DNA of 64,000 nt from Vanrija pseudolonga. Lineage: Eukaryota > Basidiomycota > Tremellomycetes > Trichosporonales > Trichosporonaceae. Made by a program: the position numbers and the translations under genes. The stretch covers positions 1,860,001 through 1,924,000 of the forward strand of contig NC_085851.1 in NCBI RefSeq assembly GCF_020906515.1, read 5' to 3'. Positions 21,765-31,853 of this stretch are shown piece after piece. Position 1 is the first letter of the stretch, and the number at the start of each line of letters is the position of its first letter. A model generated the notes under the pieces. The model worked only from the letters and a program-made list of their open reading frames with translations. It was not told the origin of the DNA and searched no databases.

Positions 21765-22294
21765 TTAACGATCTTCGTGTCCAATCGCCTCAACCTCGCG
21801 CATGAACTCGACGTCCACTCCGAGGTCGACTGTGCATGACTCGTCGTGGTGCAGCCAGCCCCCAATTCCCCATGTCCATCGAGATCCTTGTGTGCGGCGA
21901 CCGACCTCGTACCGACGTCGTCTGGTGGTGCGAGCCGCCCACCGCCTTCGTGCGGTGAACGTCTCGACGGCTCGGCTCCGCCGTGGAAATCCCGTCGCAC
22001 GCACGCCCTCGGTACCGTGATTAAAGAACCAGGAGCCGAGTCTCTCGGTTGCACCGATAAGAATGTGTACATGCAATCCGCAGTGACTGTAGTGCGATGC
22101 AACAGCTTCGAGCTCGTCGGGAGCGAGGTGTCTCCCGAGGGCGTCAAGGCGAGAGGGCGAGAGGATGGGGCGGCGCAGATCACACCGCCCGCGGTCGCGA
22201 TCTCGCTCGGCCCCAGACTGACTGACTGTAAGGGCGCAGGACTGACTCACTTGTCGGTCGCGCCATGCTTCTGTGCCAGATCTGGGCGCGACAT
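21765..22294 (-). CDS. Possible small gene divergent from the peptide precursor (doubtful)
   Basis: An ATG at 22294 opens MSRPDLAQKHGATD and runs into a GTGAGT donor. Further on, a frame reads SRLDALGRHLAPDELEAVAS, then CGLHVHILIGATERLGSWFF. The frame ends with WLHHDESCTVDLGVDVEFMR before a stop at 21765. These pieces have a protein-like mix of residues, while the stretches between them are Arg-rich and may be introns. I could not settle the exon joins, and no domain is recognised. If real, it shares a short divergent promoter of about 230 bp with the secreted precursor at 22526. Confidence 0.3.
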
Positions 22295-22410
22295 CTTTCC
22301 GTGGGCCCGTGCAGGCGACTGACTGCGCCAAGAGGCGGTGACTGTGACGATGATTGGGACGATCGTGCGCGTCTCGTTGTGGCGATGGCGATGACGACTC
22401 TGGTGAAACA

Positions 22411-22416
22411 TAAATA
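22411..22416 (+). promoter_or_regulatory. TATA-like element of the peptide-precursor gene
   Basis: TAAATA within ACATAAATACC lies about 110 bp upstream of the ATG at 22526. The CAAGCAAGCAAGCA leader with no upstream ATG in the last 60 bases suits a highly expressed gene. Inference from position and composition only. Confidence 0.4.
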
Positions 22417-22525
22417 CCTGAGGAGACGGCGACGAGAGAGCTCCTCAACACGAACAATCCCCAGCCCACCACAACTTCACTGCTCTACCAAGAACCACAA
22501 AGCAAGCAAGCACAAGAAACACAAC

Positions 22526-24677
22526 ATGCAGCTCGCCATCGCTTTCGCCATCCTCGCTGCGCTCGCCGCCGCCGCCCCGCTCCCCGTTACGGAGGGTACG
22601 TCGTCGCCTGCATCGCCATCCCACGCATAACCACTAACATCCCAGTCGTCGACGCCAAGACAGGCCTCGCTGCGCGCGACGCCGACCCGCAGGGCTCGGC
22701 TGCCCAGGGCGGCTCCAGCACCGGCTGGAACGGCAACCCCAACGGTTCGTCTGCTGCGAGCGGCAACTCTGGCTCCGCGGGCTGGTACTGGTCGTACGGC
22801 TCCGCCCCTGAGGCCGGTGTCGCCAAGCGCGAGGCCGACCCGCAGGGATCGGCGGCCCAGGGCGGCTCCAGCACCGGCTGGAACGGTAACCCCAACGGCT
22901 CCTCCGCTGCCAGCGGCAACTCTGGCTCGGCGGGCTGGTACTGGAGCTACGGTTCGGCTCCCGAGGCCGGCGTGGCCAAGCGCGACGCCGACGCCGACGC
23001 CGGCGCCCCCGTCCACGCTCGTGAGTTGCACGACCACACCACACACTTACGCACCAGCCCCCATCCACGAGCTGGGCTGGAAGGGCCCCGGTGCTGGCCG
23101 TAGCTGGCCCGCCGCTCAAGGCGCAACGGGCCAGTCTGTCGACGCCGACTGCGACCCCGAGGCCGACACTGGTGAGTCTACGCCCCGTCCACACACTGAC
23201 ATGCTAGCTGGCCAGCTCGCGGGCACCAAGGTCTCGGTGAAGGCCGGCAACTACCCGCCCGTCTACCGCCGCGCGCCGGACGGCACCTGCCAGCCGGTCG
23301 TCGAGAAGGCCAACTGGGCGCCGTATGCGCGTGACGCCGAGGCCGAGGGCAACGTTGAGGCGACTGACGGTGAGTTGAACACATGCCAGGTTTGTATCCC
23401 CACTGACACACACGCAGGCAAGGCCAAGCGCCAGGACGGTGGATCCAACACTGACTGGAACGGCACTGGTTCCGGCTCTGGCTCGTCCGGCGGCGCGGGC
23501 AGCACCGGCTTCTGGATCCCCCAGGCGTACGAGGCTGGCATCTCCAAGCGTGACGGCAACGAGGCGGCCGGCAAGCGCCGCATCATGTATTCGGAGGGCG
23601 GCTCGGGTGAGTTGGCGCCGACACCGCCGCCGAGACCCACTGACACTCCAGCCCCGGCCAAGCGCCAGGATGGTGGCTCCAGCACCGGCTGGAACGGTAC
23701 CGGCTCGGGTTCGGGCTCGTCTGGCGGCGCAGGCAGCACTGGCTTCTGGATCCCGCAGGCCTACGAGGCTGGCATCTCGAAGCGTGATGCGGACGGTGAG
23801 TCGGGCCATTCTGACTGCCACTGACGCAACCGCAGGCGCCCGCACCGAGTACCCCGGCACCGAGTACTACGCCAAGGGCGTGCACGTCGCTGGCGCCAAG
23901 CGCCGCTTCATCTTCGGCGGCAACGACCCCTCCGGCCCCGTCCTCCCGCCCGGTTTCGTCACGACCCCAGCCAAGCGCCAGGGCTACGTCTACGGCGGCG
24001 GCCCCGCCAACGTCAACAACGGCTGGCACGGCGTCTCGGGCGGCGCGTCCGCCCCGCTCGGTAACCAGGCTGGCGCAGGCACGTGGAACTGGTACAGCTC
24101 GGCGCCTTACGCCGGTGTTGCGCGCGACGCTGAGCCCGAGGCGGGTGACAAGGTCGAGGCTCGCGACGCCGAGCCCCAGGGCTACGCTTATGGCGCCGGC
24201 CAGGCGGGCAACACCAACGGCGGGTGGAACGGCGCGTCCGCCCCGCTCGGCAACGCCGCAGGCGCTTCCATCTGGAACTACTACGGCTCGGCCCCGTACG
24301 CTGGTGTCGCTCGTGACGCCGAGAACAAGGTCGACGTCCAGGCTCGTGACGCCAACGCTGACGCCGACGCCGGCGACAAGGTCGAGGCTCGTGACCCCCA
24401 GCCGCAGGGCTACGTCTACGGCGGCGGCCCCGCGAACGTGAACAACGGCTGGCATGGCGTCTCGGGCGGCTCAGCCCCCGTCGCTAACGCCGCCGGCGGC
24501 ACCGTCTGGAACTGGTACGGTTCCGCCCCTGAGGCTGGCATCGCCAAGCGCCAGGCCGTGACGGGCGAGGAGCCCGCTGAGGTGTGGGGCGGCGTCCCCG
24601 CCACACCCGAGATCGTGTCTGGCGGCCCCGAGGTCGTCGTCCAGGGCCAGCCCGAGGTCATCATCGGCCCCGCTTAG
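22526..24677 (+). CDS. Secreted multi-peptide precursor with Kex2-type sites (KEP-like)
   Basis: Seven exons (22526-22595, 22646-23020, 23058-23171, 23208-23369, 23418-23606, 23652-23795, 23836-24677) encode 631 residues, and all six introns are phase 1. Residues 1-17 form a signal peptide. The rest is built from repeated Gly/Ser/Asn-rich modules, each ending in an aromatic cluster and a small-residue tail before a basic site: GWYWSYGSAPEAGVAKR twice, GFWIPQAYEAGISKR twice, then WNWYSSAPYAGVAR, WNYYGSAPYAGVAR and WNWYGSAPEAGIAKR. I count ten Lys-Arg pairs. Several are followed by EADP, DADADA or DAEP, the dipeptides that Ste13-type peptidases trim in yeast alpha-factor. This is the layout of Kex2-processed repeat proteins, such as Ustilago Rep1, and of fungal RiPP precursors. 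No UstY-type oxidase gene lies in the window. Likely products are secreted aromatic peptides of unknown role: signalling, wall coat or toxin-like are all open. Confidence 0.85.
22678..22983 (+). repeat. Two 153-bp tandem units in exon 2 of the precursor
   Basis: Units 22678-22830 and 22831-22983 are the same length and encode 51-residue modules that differ only at the first residue (Asp or Glu). Each ends with the WYWSY core and AKR. Many differences between the units are at third codon positions, so the peptide is kept while the DNA drifts. Confidence 0.9.
23423..23785 (+). repeat. Duplicated 129-bp module on two neighbouring exons of the precursor
   Basis: Module 23423-23551 (exon 5) and module 23657-23785 (exon 6) are each 129 bp and encode 43 residues from AKRQDGGS to GISKR with the FWIPQAY core. 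They sit on separate exons flanked by phase-1 introns, so the exon itself was probably the unit that duplicated. Confidence 0.85.
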
Positions 24678-24834
24678 GCGATGCCCCCTACCCTGCCCAT
24701 ATCGGGCTCCGTACTATTGTCCGTCTCCGTGCCATTGTAGATTGTCGAAAGAGCCATAGTCCAAACATGATGAACACATGCTCAGTGCCTGGGTTAGTGC
24801 CCTCGACTCTATGACACCCATTCATCGCGCTAGG

Positions 24835-26400
24835 TTACTGGAACTGCACCTTGCGCTCGTCAGCAGGCTTGGGTGTGCTACCATCGCTGGCTCCAGCGCT
24901 AGTCTTGCCAAACGCCTTCTCGCGGAGCTCGGCTGCCTTGACGCCCTTCTCCACCTCGGCCTCGAGCTTGTCATAGGTGGCGGCAGCAAGGAGGCGGTCG
25001 TGAAGAACTGGCGGGATGCTGCATGTCAGCGAAGCCCCCGCACGCCGACTCACTCGATGATGCCGCAATCCCGAACCACATCGCCCTGGCGCACGCCGTT
25101 GCGCCGGGGGTCAGTGATCTCGTCCAAGTCCTTGGTCTTGGCCTTGGCCTTGACCTTCTCGTCGACAGCGTCCTTGCCATCTGGTGGCTGCACTGGCACA
25201 GCTGCGTCCTTCCGCCCTTCATCTGCGGTCGGCGGCAGATCATCGCCAGGGAACTTCACAGGGGCAGAGAGGGCATACAGGATGGGCTGGATCGACTTGG
25301 AGGGCGAGGGGGTCAGGAGAACGACGAGAGGGTAGAGGAGAGTCCAACTGGGCGTGTAAGAAGAGTTGTTCTGCCTTGAGTCCGAGTGAGCAACTCACAG
25401 AAGCCAACGCAGGAACGTTCCCTCGCCCCACACCGGCTTGACGACCTCGCTCCTTGCCCAAGGCATGATAACGTTGAGTGCCAAGATGTTGCTCTGGATC
25501 TCGGTGTCTCGCGCCTTTACCAGGGGCTTGTCTGGATCCGGCACGATTTCCTTCTTGCTGTACGTCGCGGACGCCAACGTGTCGAGGATAAGGCGGAGCT
25601 GCGTCTGGAGGAGGAACGACGTGAGTCCGCGCTTGGCGGCCTCTGCCAACGGCCCGGTCTGCCCCACGACCTTCTTGTTCTCCATCTGTGCCTCGAGGCC
25701 CGGGATCGCAGCCGACCAGCCGGGGGACACGAGCGAGATGATTCGGATATTGCGCTCGGGCGGCGCGCGGAGGAGGGAGGGGAGGAGGGCCGTGATGAGG
25801 TGGAAGTGGAACTGATGCGGCGTCCAGTCCTCCTCGACCTTGTCTTTCTCGTCCAGGCCCGGGCGGTACGGTTCAGGAGGAGGCAGGCACTCCCACGCTC
25901 CTCCGAGAACGATGGCGTCGACCCGCCGTCCGCCTTCGCCCGCCGTGCCGTACTGCACTGTCGACCACTTGCGCACAAACTCTCGCACGCCCGTTGGCGT
26001 GGGCGGCAGAGCTTCGCAGTGGAGCTGGGCCAGGGGGTTCTCCGAGGCAGACAGCCTGATGATCTGTAGCATCATCAACAAGTCGTCCGGGAGCGGCGAG
26101 GGCAGTGGAGGGAGGTAGAGGATCTGCGGGGGAGATGGCAGGTGGAGGAGGTGGTGGATCAGCGCCCATGTTGTTGGTTCTGGTGGCGCCTGCTAGGTCA
26201 GCTCACGTCGCATCGCGGTGATTGCAAGCTCCACCCACGGCGATCATGATGAGCTTGCCTGCCCAGTCGCGCTCCCAGATGCACTTCCGTCCGCCGGTAT
26301 ACACCTTGACGGCGTAGGCGGTTGCGCCGACAGCTGCCCCGATCGCGAGGTTGGTGTACGGCAGGTCGTCGAACAATGTCGATGCGTAGTTTACTGGCAT
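24835..26400 (-). CDS. Divergent SDR-like membrane-anchored protein
   Basis: Four exons (26400-26239, 26189-25399, 25347-25054, 25018-24835) give 476 residues. A hydrophobic segment near residues 17-33 (LAIGAAVGATAYAVKVY) is a likely N-terminal anchor. The body has the order of an SDR-type alpha/beta protein: an IVLGGAWECLPPPEP strand, a helix with FHFHLITALLPSLL, the strand RNIRIISLVSPGW where SDRs place the catalytic Ser, and SNILALNVIMPW. The classic TGxxxGxG cofactor motif is not visible and a YxxxK pair is not obvious, so it may have lost catalysis or be a distant SDR such as the fungal DUF1776 group. A second hydrophobic stretch (WTLLYPLVVLLTP) follows, then a charged tail. It converges on the peptide-precursor gene 157 bp away. 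Confidence 0.7.
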
Positions 26401-27062
26401 GGTGGGTAGTCTATTGTGTCGTCTATGCTCGTGCTTGTCGTTATATGCTGGGTGTTGTGGTCATGCAATGTCGGTTGATGAAAGTTGGAGTATTCGCAGT
26501 TGCGCGTCGTTGTCGAAATCGGCGCGTGGAAGTGCCGAGGTCAGGAAAAGTGGAGGTAGAGGGGTCGCCGATGGCAGTGCCGGCGGGCAACTGGTGACCA
26601 CAATATCCAGGCAACCCGCGGCCAGCGGGGTACATTGCAATGCGTGTCTTTCGGACTGGGGACCCAGATCATCACGGACAGCTGCAATGGCCGGCCTTGG
26701 GTACGACGAGCTTACTGCCTTGGCCATGGCCATCGTCTGCGCGAGCGACAACACGACACGGACGGGGCTGGCGTGTTCAGACAACGAGCGCCATCCCAGC
26801 GCCTAAAACGCGCTGCTGAGCGCTTGCTGCCCAGTGCCAACTCCATATCCTACGTTCTGTGTATTGCTCAGACATGTAAGAGCGCCAAAGCGATCAAGGC
26901 GAAGTGGAAGCCGCCCACTGTTGCAGCCACACCATGGTGGTCCCTTGACTTTTGCCAGTCTCGACGCGCCGCGGCGCGTCATGGCCAAACCCTGAGTTTC
27001 GAGTTTCCTCCACCCGCGAACAAACTCACCACCACCCATCCCACCTCATCAACCACCCGCAA
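26401..27062. other. Divergent promoter region
   Basis: About 660 bp between the SDR-like gene and RTT109, read in opposite directions. No additional gene or RNA is recognised. Short open frames here lack support. Confidence 0.5.
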
Positions 27063-28495
27063 ATGGCAGCCACCAGCGACGCAAAGCCCGGGGCGGCGAG
27101 GTGAGTACCACTGCGTTGCACGAACGCGCTGACGCCAGCAGCCTGCGCGACACGATCGCTGCCGCGCTCTCGGCCCTGCCCAACCCCCACCAGCTGGGCC
27201 TGACGGTCGTCTCGTCGAGCCCGAAGCGCACGACCGCGCTCTTCCCGCACTCGCCGTCCGCGGGCGTGCGCTGCACCGAGGTCGAGCACCTCGTCGTCGT
27301 GCACTCCGAGCTACCGGCCGAGTTCACCTCGGAGCCGTCCAACGTCCTCGCCGCCGCCATCTCGGCACACGTCTTCACGCTGCCCACGGCCCCGAGCACG
27401 CCGGCCACCTCGCTCCTCTACATCTCCAAGGTCGACTCGTCGGGATACGCGCTACCCGGTGCCCCGCTCACGCGCGAGCTCGCCGTCGGTGTGCTCCGCC
27501 ACTTCCTCGCCCCCGCCACCCGGCCCACGCCACGCGTCGCCGCGACGCTCTTCGCCCGCAGCCAGGGCCAGTACCTCTTCCCCAACTCGGTCGAGGGCGG
27601 CGGCAAGCGCGTACTCGGCGGCCTCGGACTCTGCGGCTGGTGGAAGGGCGTGTATGAGGAGGCTGCGCGCCGGCTCGTCGCCGACGGCGTGAGCCCAGGC
27701 GACTTGGACCTGCGATACCTCCTCCCGTCGTACTCTGCCCCCGAGGCCGCCGGCATGCTCGGCGCCCCGCGGCGGCCCCTCCCCGTCGGCGTATCATGGC
27801 GATACGCGCCGCCATTCGTGTCCCAGCTCCTCCCAGAGGCAGGCGTGCCCTCGCTCGCGACGCTGGTCCCTTCCCTCCCCGACGATCCCAAGACGCGCTT
27901 CCTTGACGAGCTCGTCGGCGAGGCGGTCGACGCCGTGCCGATCGCCCTCACAAAGACCGGCAAGGACAAGGAGCCGTCGGAGCCCCGCAAGCGCAGCCGC
28001 AAGGAGAAGGACGCTGCCGAGGAGGAGGAAGACCGCGCAAGGGCGCACGCGGCGCTCGCCAAGATCCCGCCTGCCGAGTTCTGGGAGCGCCTCGGCTTCA
28101 GGCAGGAGTGCGTGAGCGGTGACGTGACGGGCTTCTTTAGCGCCACGCTCTCGCCCAGCGAGGCGGCCCAGGTGGAGGAGAAGGACGTCAAGGAGGCAAA
28201 GGACGAGGAGAAGGACGCCGCCAGCACCAAGCGGACGCTGTCGCAGGCCCTGGTTGAGCGCCTCCTCAAGTCAATGCTCAACACCGACTTTGCGACACGC
28301 GCCCTCGCGGCGGAGGGCACAGCCAACTGGCTCGCGTCGGCGCGCAGCATCGTCACTGACGAGCTCGGTGAGGAGGGCTGGGCCGCGTCGACTGCTACCA
28401 TTGCCGCCAAGGCTGGCGTCGAAGCCGCTGCCGCGCCACCAAAACGCAAAGAGGAGACTGTCACCATGCTCCAGCCGCGCAAGAAGAAGAAGTAG
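27063..28495 (+). CDS. RTT109: Rtt109-type histone H3 acetyltransferase (KAT11)
   Basis: A 38-nt first exon (27063-27100) and one long exon (27139-28495) give 464 residues; yeast Rtt109 has about 436. The KAT11 signature is present as VAATLFARSQGQYLFPNS, then GGKRVLGGLGLCGWWKGVYEE. The central insert and the C-terminus are Lys/Glu-rich with nuclear-localisation-like KRSRKEKD and a final RKKKK. Rtt109 works with the chaperones Asf1 and Vps75 and acetylates H3 K56 and N-terminal lysines during replication-coupled nucleosome assembly. The first-exon choice (MAATSDAKPGAA joined to SSLRDTIAAALS) rests on a GTGAGT donor, a CTGAC branch and frame continuity. It converges on TAF5, whose stop is 107 bp away. 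Confidence 0.9.
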
Positions 28496-28602
28496 AGGGC
28501 TAACGTCATACATATCACTGTCTGTACAACCATGCAAGCATTATTAGCGCTGCAGGCCGCTCTGCCTCTACTTCTCTCTCTCTCTGTGGGCTAATCGTCC
28601 TA

Positions 28603-31389
28603 CTACGCCTTGGTGGTGGGTGGCACAAACGAGCCAGCAACAATACACATGTTGCGTGGTGTGTAGTGCGTTTTGAGGATCGGAGTGCGCTTGGTGTGGA
28701 ACGTGGCCAGCAGGTCGGATGTCTGCCCCATGTCCTCCCAGCTCAGCTCTCCCGGTCCCATTGGCAGCACGCCTGGCGCGGCGCCAGACGTCGTCATGTC
28801 CTGGCCGGCACGGCGGTCTCCAAAGTCGATGCCTCCGCGCGTCGTTCGCGGCCCACCGGAAGACTTGACATCCCAGCAGCGAACAGTGCTGTCCAGTCCG
28901 CCAGACACCAGCACCGACGACTCGGCCGAGAACGACAGCGACTCGATGGGGGCCGTGTGGCCCGTCATCTTCTTGATGGGCCTGGCCGAGCCGAGGTCCC
29001 ATAGGTAGATGCTGCAGTCGAGGCCGGCGCTTGCCAGTGTTCGGCCGTCGGGGGACATGGCCAGCGTTGTCACGGCGTCTGTGTGGCCGAGGAACAGGCG
29101 GATACATGCTCCTCGCTGCACGTCCCACAGTCGACACGAGTTGTCGCTAGATCCCGTGGCGAGGTAGAGCGAGTTGGGGTGGAACTTGACGACCTGCAGG
29201 GGTTAGCTGACCCATTCGAGATAACAGTTAACTCACGTTGACGTCTGAAATGTGACCAGTGTACAGACGCAATGGTGTCACACGATCAGAGCTCCACAGT
29301 CGCGCAGTGCGATCCCGGCTCGCCGACGCGAAGTACACTCCCATTGGCCCCCATTCCACGTCCCAGACCGCATCACGGCCATGGCCACGGTACACCACCA
29401 GGTTGCTGTACGTGTCTAGTGACCACAAGCGCACTGTCCCGTCCTGTGACGATGACAGCATCGAGCGAGGCGGCCCTCCCGAGCCCGAGATGGGGTCAAA
29501 GGACATCGAGTACACTGGGCCGGAGTGGCCGATGAGTTTCCGCATCGCGAGGCCCTCATCCTCGACCACCTGCCCTGTTGCTTGATCTGAGCGGTTAGCC
29601 CTGAACCTCCGATTAAGCGCTCACCAATGTGCTTGGCCTTCAACTTCTCGTGTTTCAGGCTCCACAAGCGCACAGAGCTCTCTGATGATCCGGCAGCAAT
29701 AAGTGTCGAGTCTGGAGAGAATTCGACCGAGGTGACGCTAAAGAGTCAGCGGCTGCTACGACCCATGAAGCCCGTCACTTACGACTCTCCGCCATCAAAC
29801 ACTGTGTAGGCCAATATGCTTGGGAGGGTGACACCTGAGCCACTGCTCTTCTCGTCCGGCTTGGGGCCCAGCCGAACCATCTTGCGCTTATCCCGGACTG
29901 CCTCAACCTCTCGCTTGACATCTGCCACTTTGTAGAATGTTGGCAGTGGAGGGTTGGTTTCGGTGCCGTCGGGACTGATGAGGTCTGAATCCTTGTTCTC
30001 CTCTGGCTCGAGCTTGGTCACCTTCTTTGATGGCGACCCAACACGTGCCGGGTCCCGAGACGCGTCACCCATCTCCACGTCCCCGTTGGCATCGCCACCA
30101 TTGGCGTGGCCGTTGGAAACCGATCCTCCCGGCGTGGCGACCTCGCCGCCAGCTGCCTCGTCCTCCTCTCGCACGATGCGGATGACCTCCTCTCGCAGCT
30201 TTTCTAACATCGGCGGGGCACCAAGCTTCAGTGGGGTGGCGGCATTGAACTTCTCCACCGATGTCCCAGGAGGCAGCAATTGGCCGAGAAGTCCAGTGGA
30301 CGACGCAATCGCAACCTTGTCCAGAGGCATCGAGCTATCAGACACTGAATCTGTTAGCAACTTTCTCTCAGCTGTCGTCTCCGCTCACCCTTGATGTCCA
30401 ACCTCGAGTTCACGATCGACCTGATTGCCTCCTTCGCGCGACCTGGAGCGGAGTGGAGACCAGCCTCCCACTCCTCGTCCAACCCCGCACCGCTGAGCCA
30501 CTGGACGAGCAATGCGAACGCATTCCGGGACAACGGGATGTCATACTTCTCAGACCTGCATCTGTCAGCCCTGCAGCTCTAAGGTTCGACTCGACTCACC
30601 TCAACCGCTGGCAATATGGGTCCAGAAGAATCTGGTGCGACGCGGTGATGGACGACAGGTAAGACAACTCTGACGGATGGTACAGCTTGTGTGCTTCGGC
30701 ATTCTCCTGATAGAACCGCTGTGCTGAAGGGTGTCAGCATACGTAACCAGAGGATTAGGTTGACACTTACCAGCCTCGGTGAAGCCAAAGTCGATCAGGT
30801 CCAGGAATGTGTGTGCAAAGAGCGGGAACGACACATTGTCCAGCTCAAACTTCCACATGTCCAGGCCACCGCTGACCCATTGCCTGTAACGCCTGTATCC
30901 TTCCACGCGGTCTGATGGGTCGATGAACGCGGCAGGCGTCTGGCCGGGCTTGCCGCCGACCTCCTCCTCGCCGTTCGTCGACTCGAGGCGCGTCTGGAGC
31001 TGCTCGATGATGTACTTGGCCTGCGCGATGAAATCTGGGGTAATCTTGTCCGACATGGTTGACGCCGACACTGTTGTTGCCTGGGGGATGTTGCGCTTGA
31101 CCATGTTGTCGAGCGCGATCGGTTGTGGTGCGCGGAAGATGGCCTCGCGGCCGACAGCCGACCCTCGACGCGCAGGAGCCCCTGCTCCAGCACCACCAGC
31201 GCCTTCTTCCTCGCCATCCGCATCTTTCTCCTCTCCTCCTTTCTCGGATAACTCGGCTTGGAGCGCTTGCAACGCCTTGTCGAAGCCGTGTTGTTGCAAG
31301 TACTCCATCACCGCGGCGGGGAGGAGAGGAGGATCGGCCCGCGGAACATGCGAGCTCGGTCCAGCGGGGACCATTGGTGAGTCGGACAT
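28603..31389 (-). CDS. TAF5: TAF5, TFIID/SAGA WD40 subunit
   Basis: Seven exons (31389-30771, 30723-30600, 30555-30389, 30344-29783, 29737-29625, 29586-29237, 29193-28603) sum to 841 residues. A LisH motif near residues 25-50 (VMEYLQQHGFDKALQALQAE) is followed by the TAF5 NTD2 helical domain (FELDNVSFPLFAHTFLDLI, then AHKLYHPSELSYLSSITASH), a charged linker, and at least six WD40 repeats from about residue 490, for example GHTDAVTTLAMSPDGRTLAS and GLDCSIYLWDLG. TAF5 scaffolds TFIID and also SAGA in fungi. The LisH-NTD2-WD40 order and spacing are diagnostic. It is divergent from the gene at 31854 with 464 bp between starts. Confidence 0.95.
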
Positions 31390-31853
31390 GTCGATGGCGA
31401 CGTGGATGGTCCCTCTGGGTTGAGTTTTGAGGGTGATATGTACACTTCAGACGAGGTGTGTTGTTGACGATGGGATGGAGAGAACGACAAAGACCGAGTT
31501 CTCGCAATGCACTATGGTGGGTGGTGAGTGGGGGTGGTGCGGAATCAAATCCACGTGGCTGAACTCCTCGGCGCGACTGTTTTGGTGGTGATCGTCGTCC
31601 TCGCCTTCCTCCCCTTCTCTCTGCTGTCCACCTCACCTCGTCCCTCCTCCCTCGCTACTTTGTCCTCGTCGTTCACTGCTACACCACGCACTACTACTAC
31701 TCGGTCTCACTCTCTCTCATCCTCTGACATCCTCGCACTACCCTGCCGCCACCTTGACCATCCCCCCCACCACACCAACACCATCTCACCCCATCTAACC
31801 TTCCTCGCATCTCACTCAGTTGACCGCCTCGCTGATCATTTTCCTCGCAGGCC
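31390..31853. other. Divergent promoter of TAF5 and the PIP-box-like gene
   Basis: A pyrimidine-rich stretch (31600-31850) with CT-rich and CA-rich blocks leads into the start at 31854. A CAG just before the ATG may end a 5'-leader intron. No gene. Confidence 0.45.

Noticed and set aside
22634-23860. Long minus-strand frames across the peptide precursor
   Set aside because: They are shadows of the repeat modules. The plus strand has the signal peptide, consistent phase-1 introns and a conserved peptide.
22526-24677. Dikaritin-type RiPP cluster (ustiloxin-like)
   Set aside because: The precursor layout is similar, but no DUF3328/UstY oxidase, methyltransferase or peptidase gene lies beside it in this window. 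Only the precursor can be claimed.
22526-24677. Basidiomycete mating pheromone
   Set aside because: Known basidiomycete pheromones are short a-factor-type peptides with a C-terminal CAAX box; this precursor has none.
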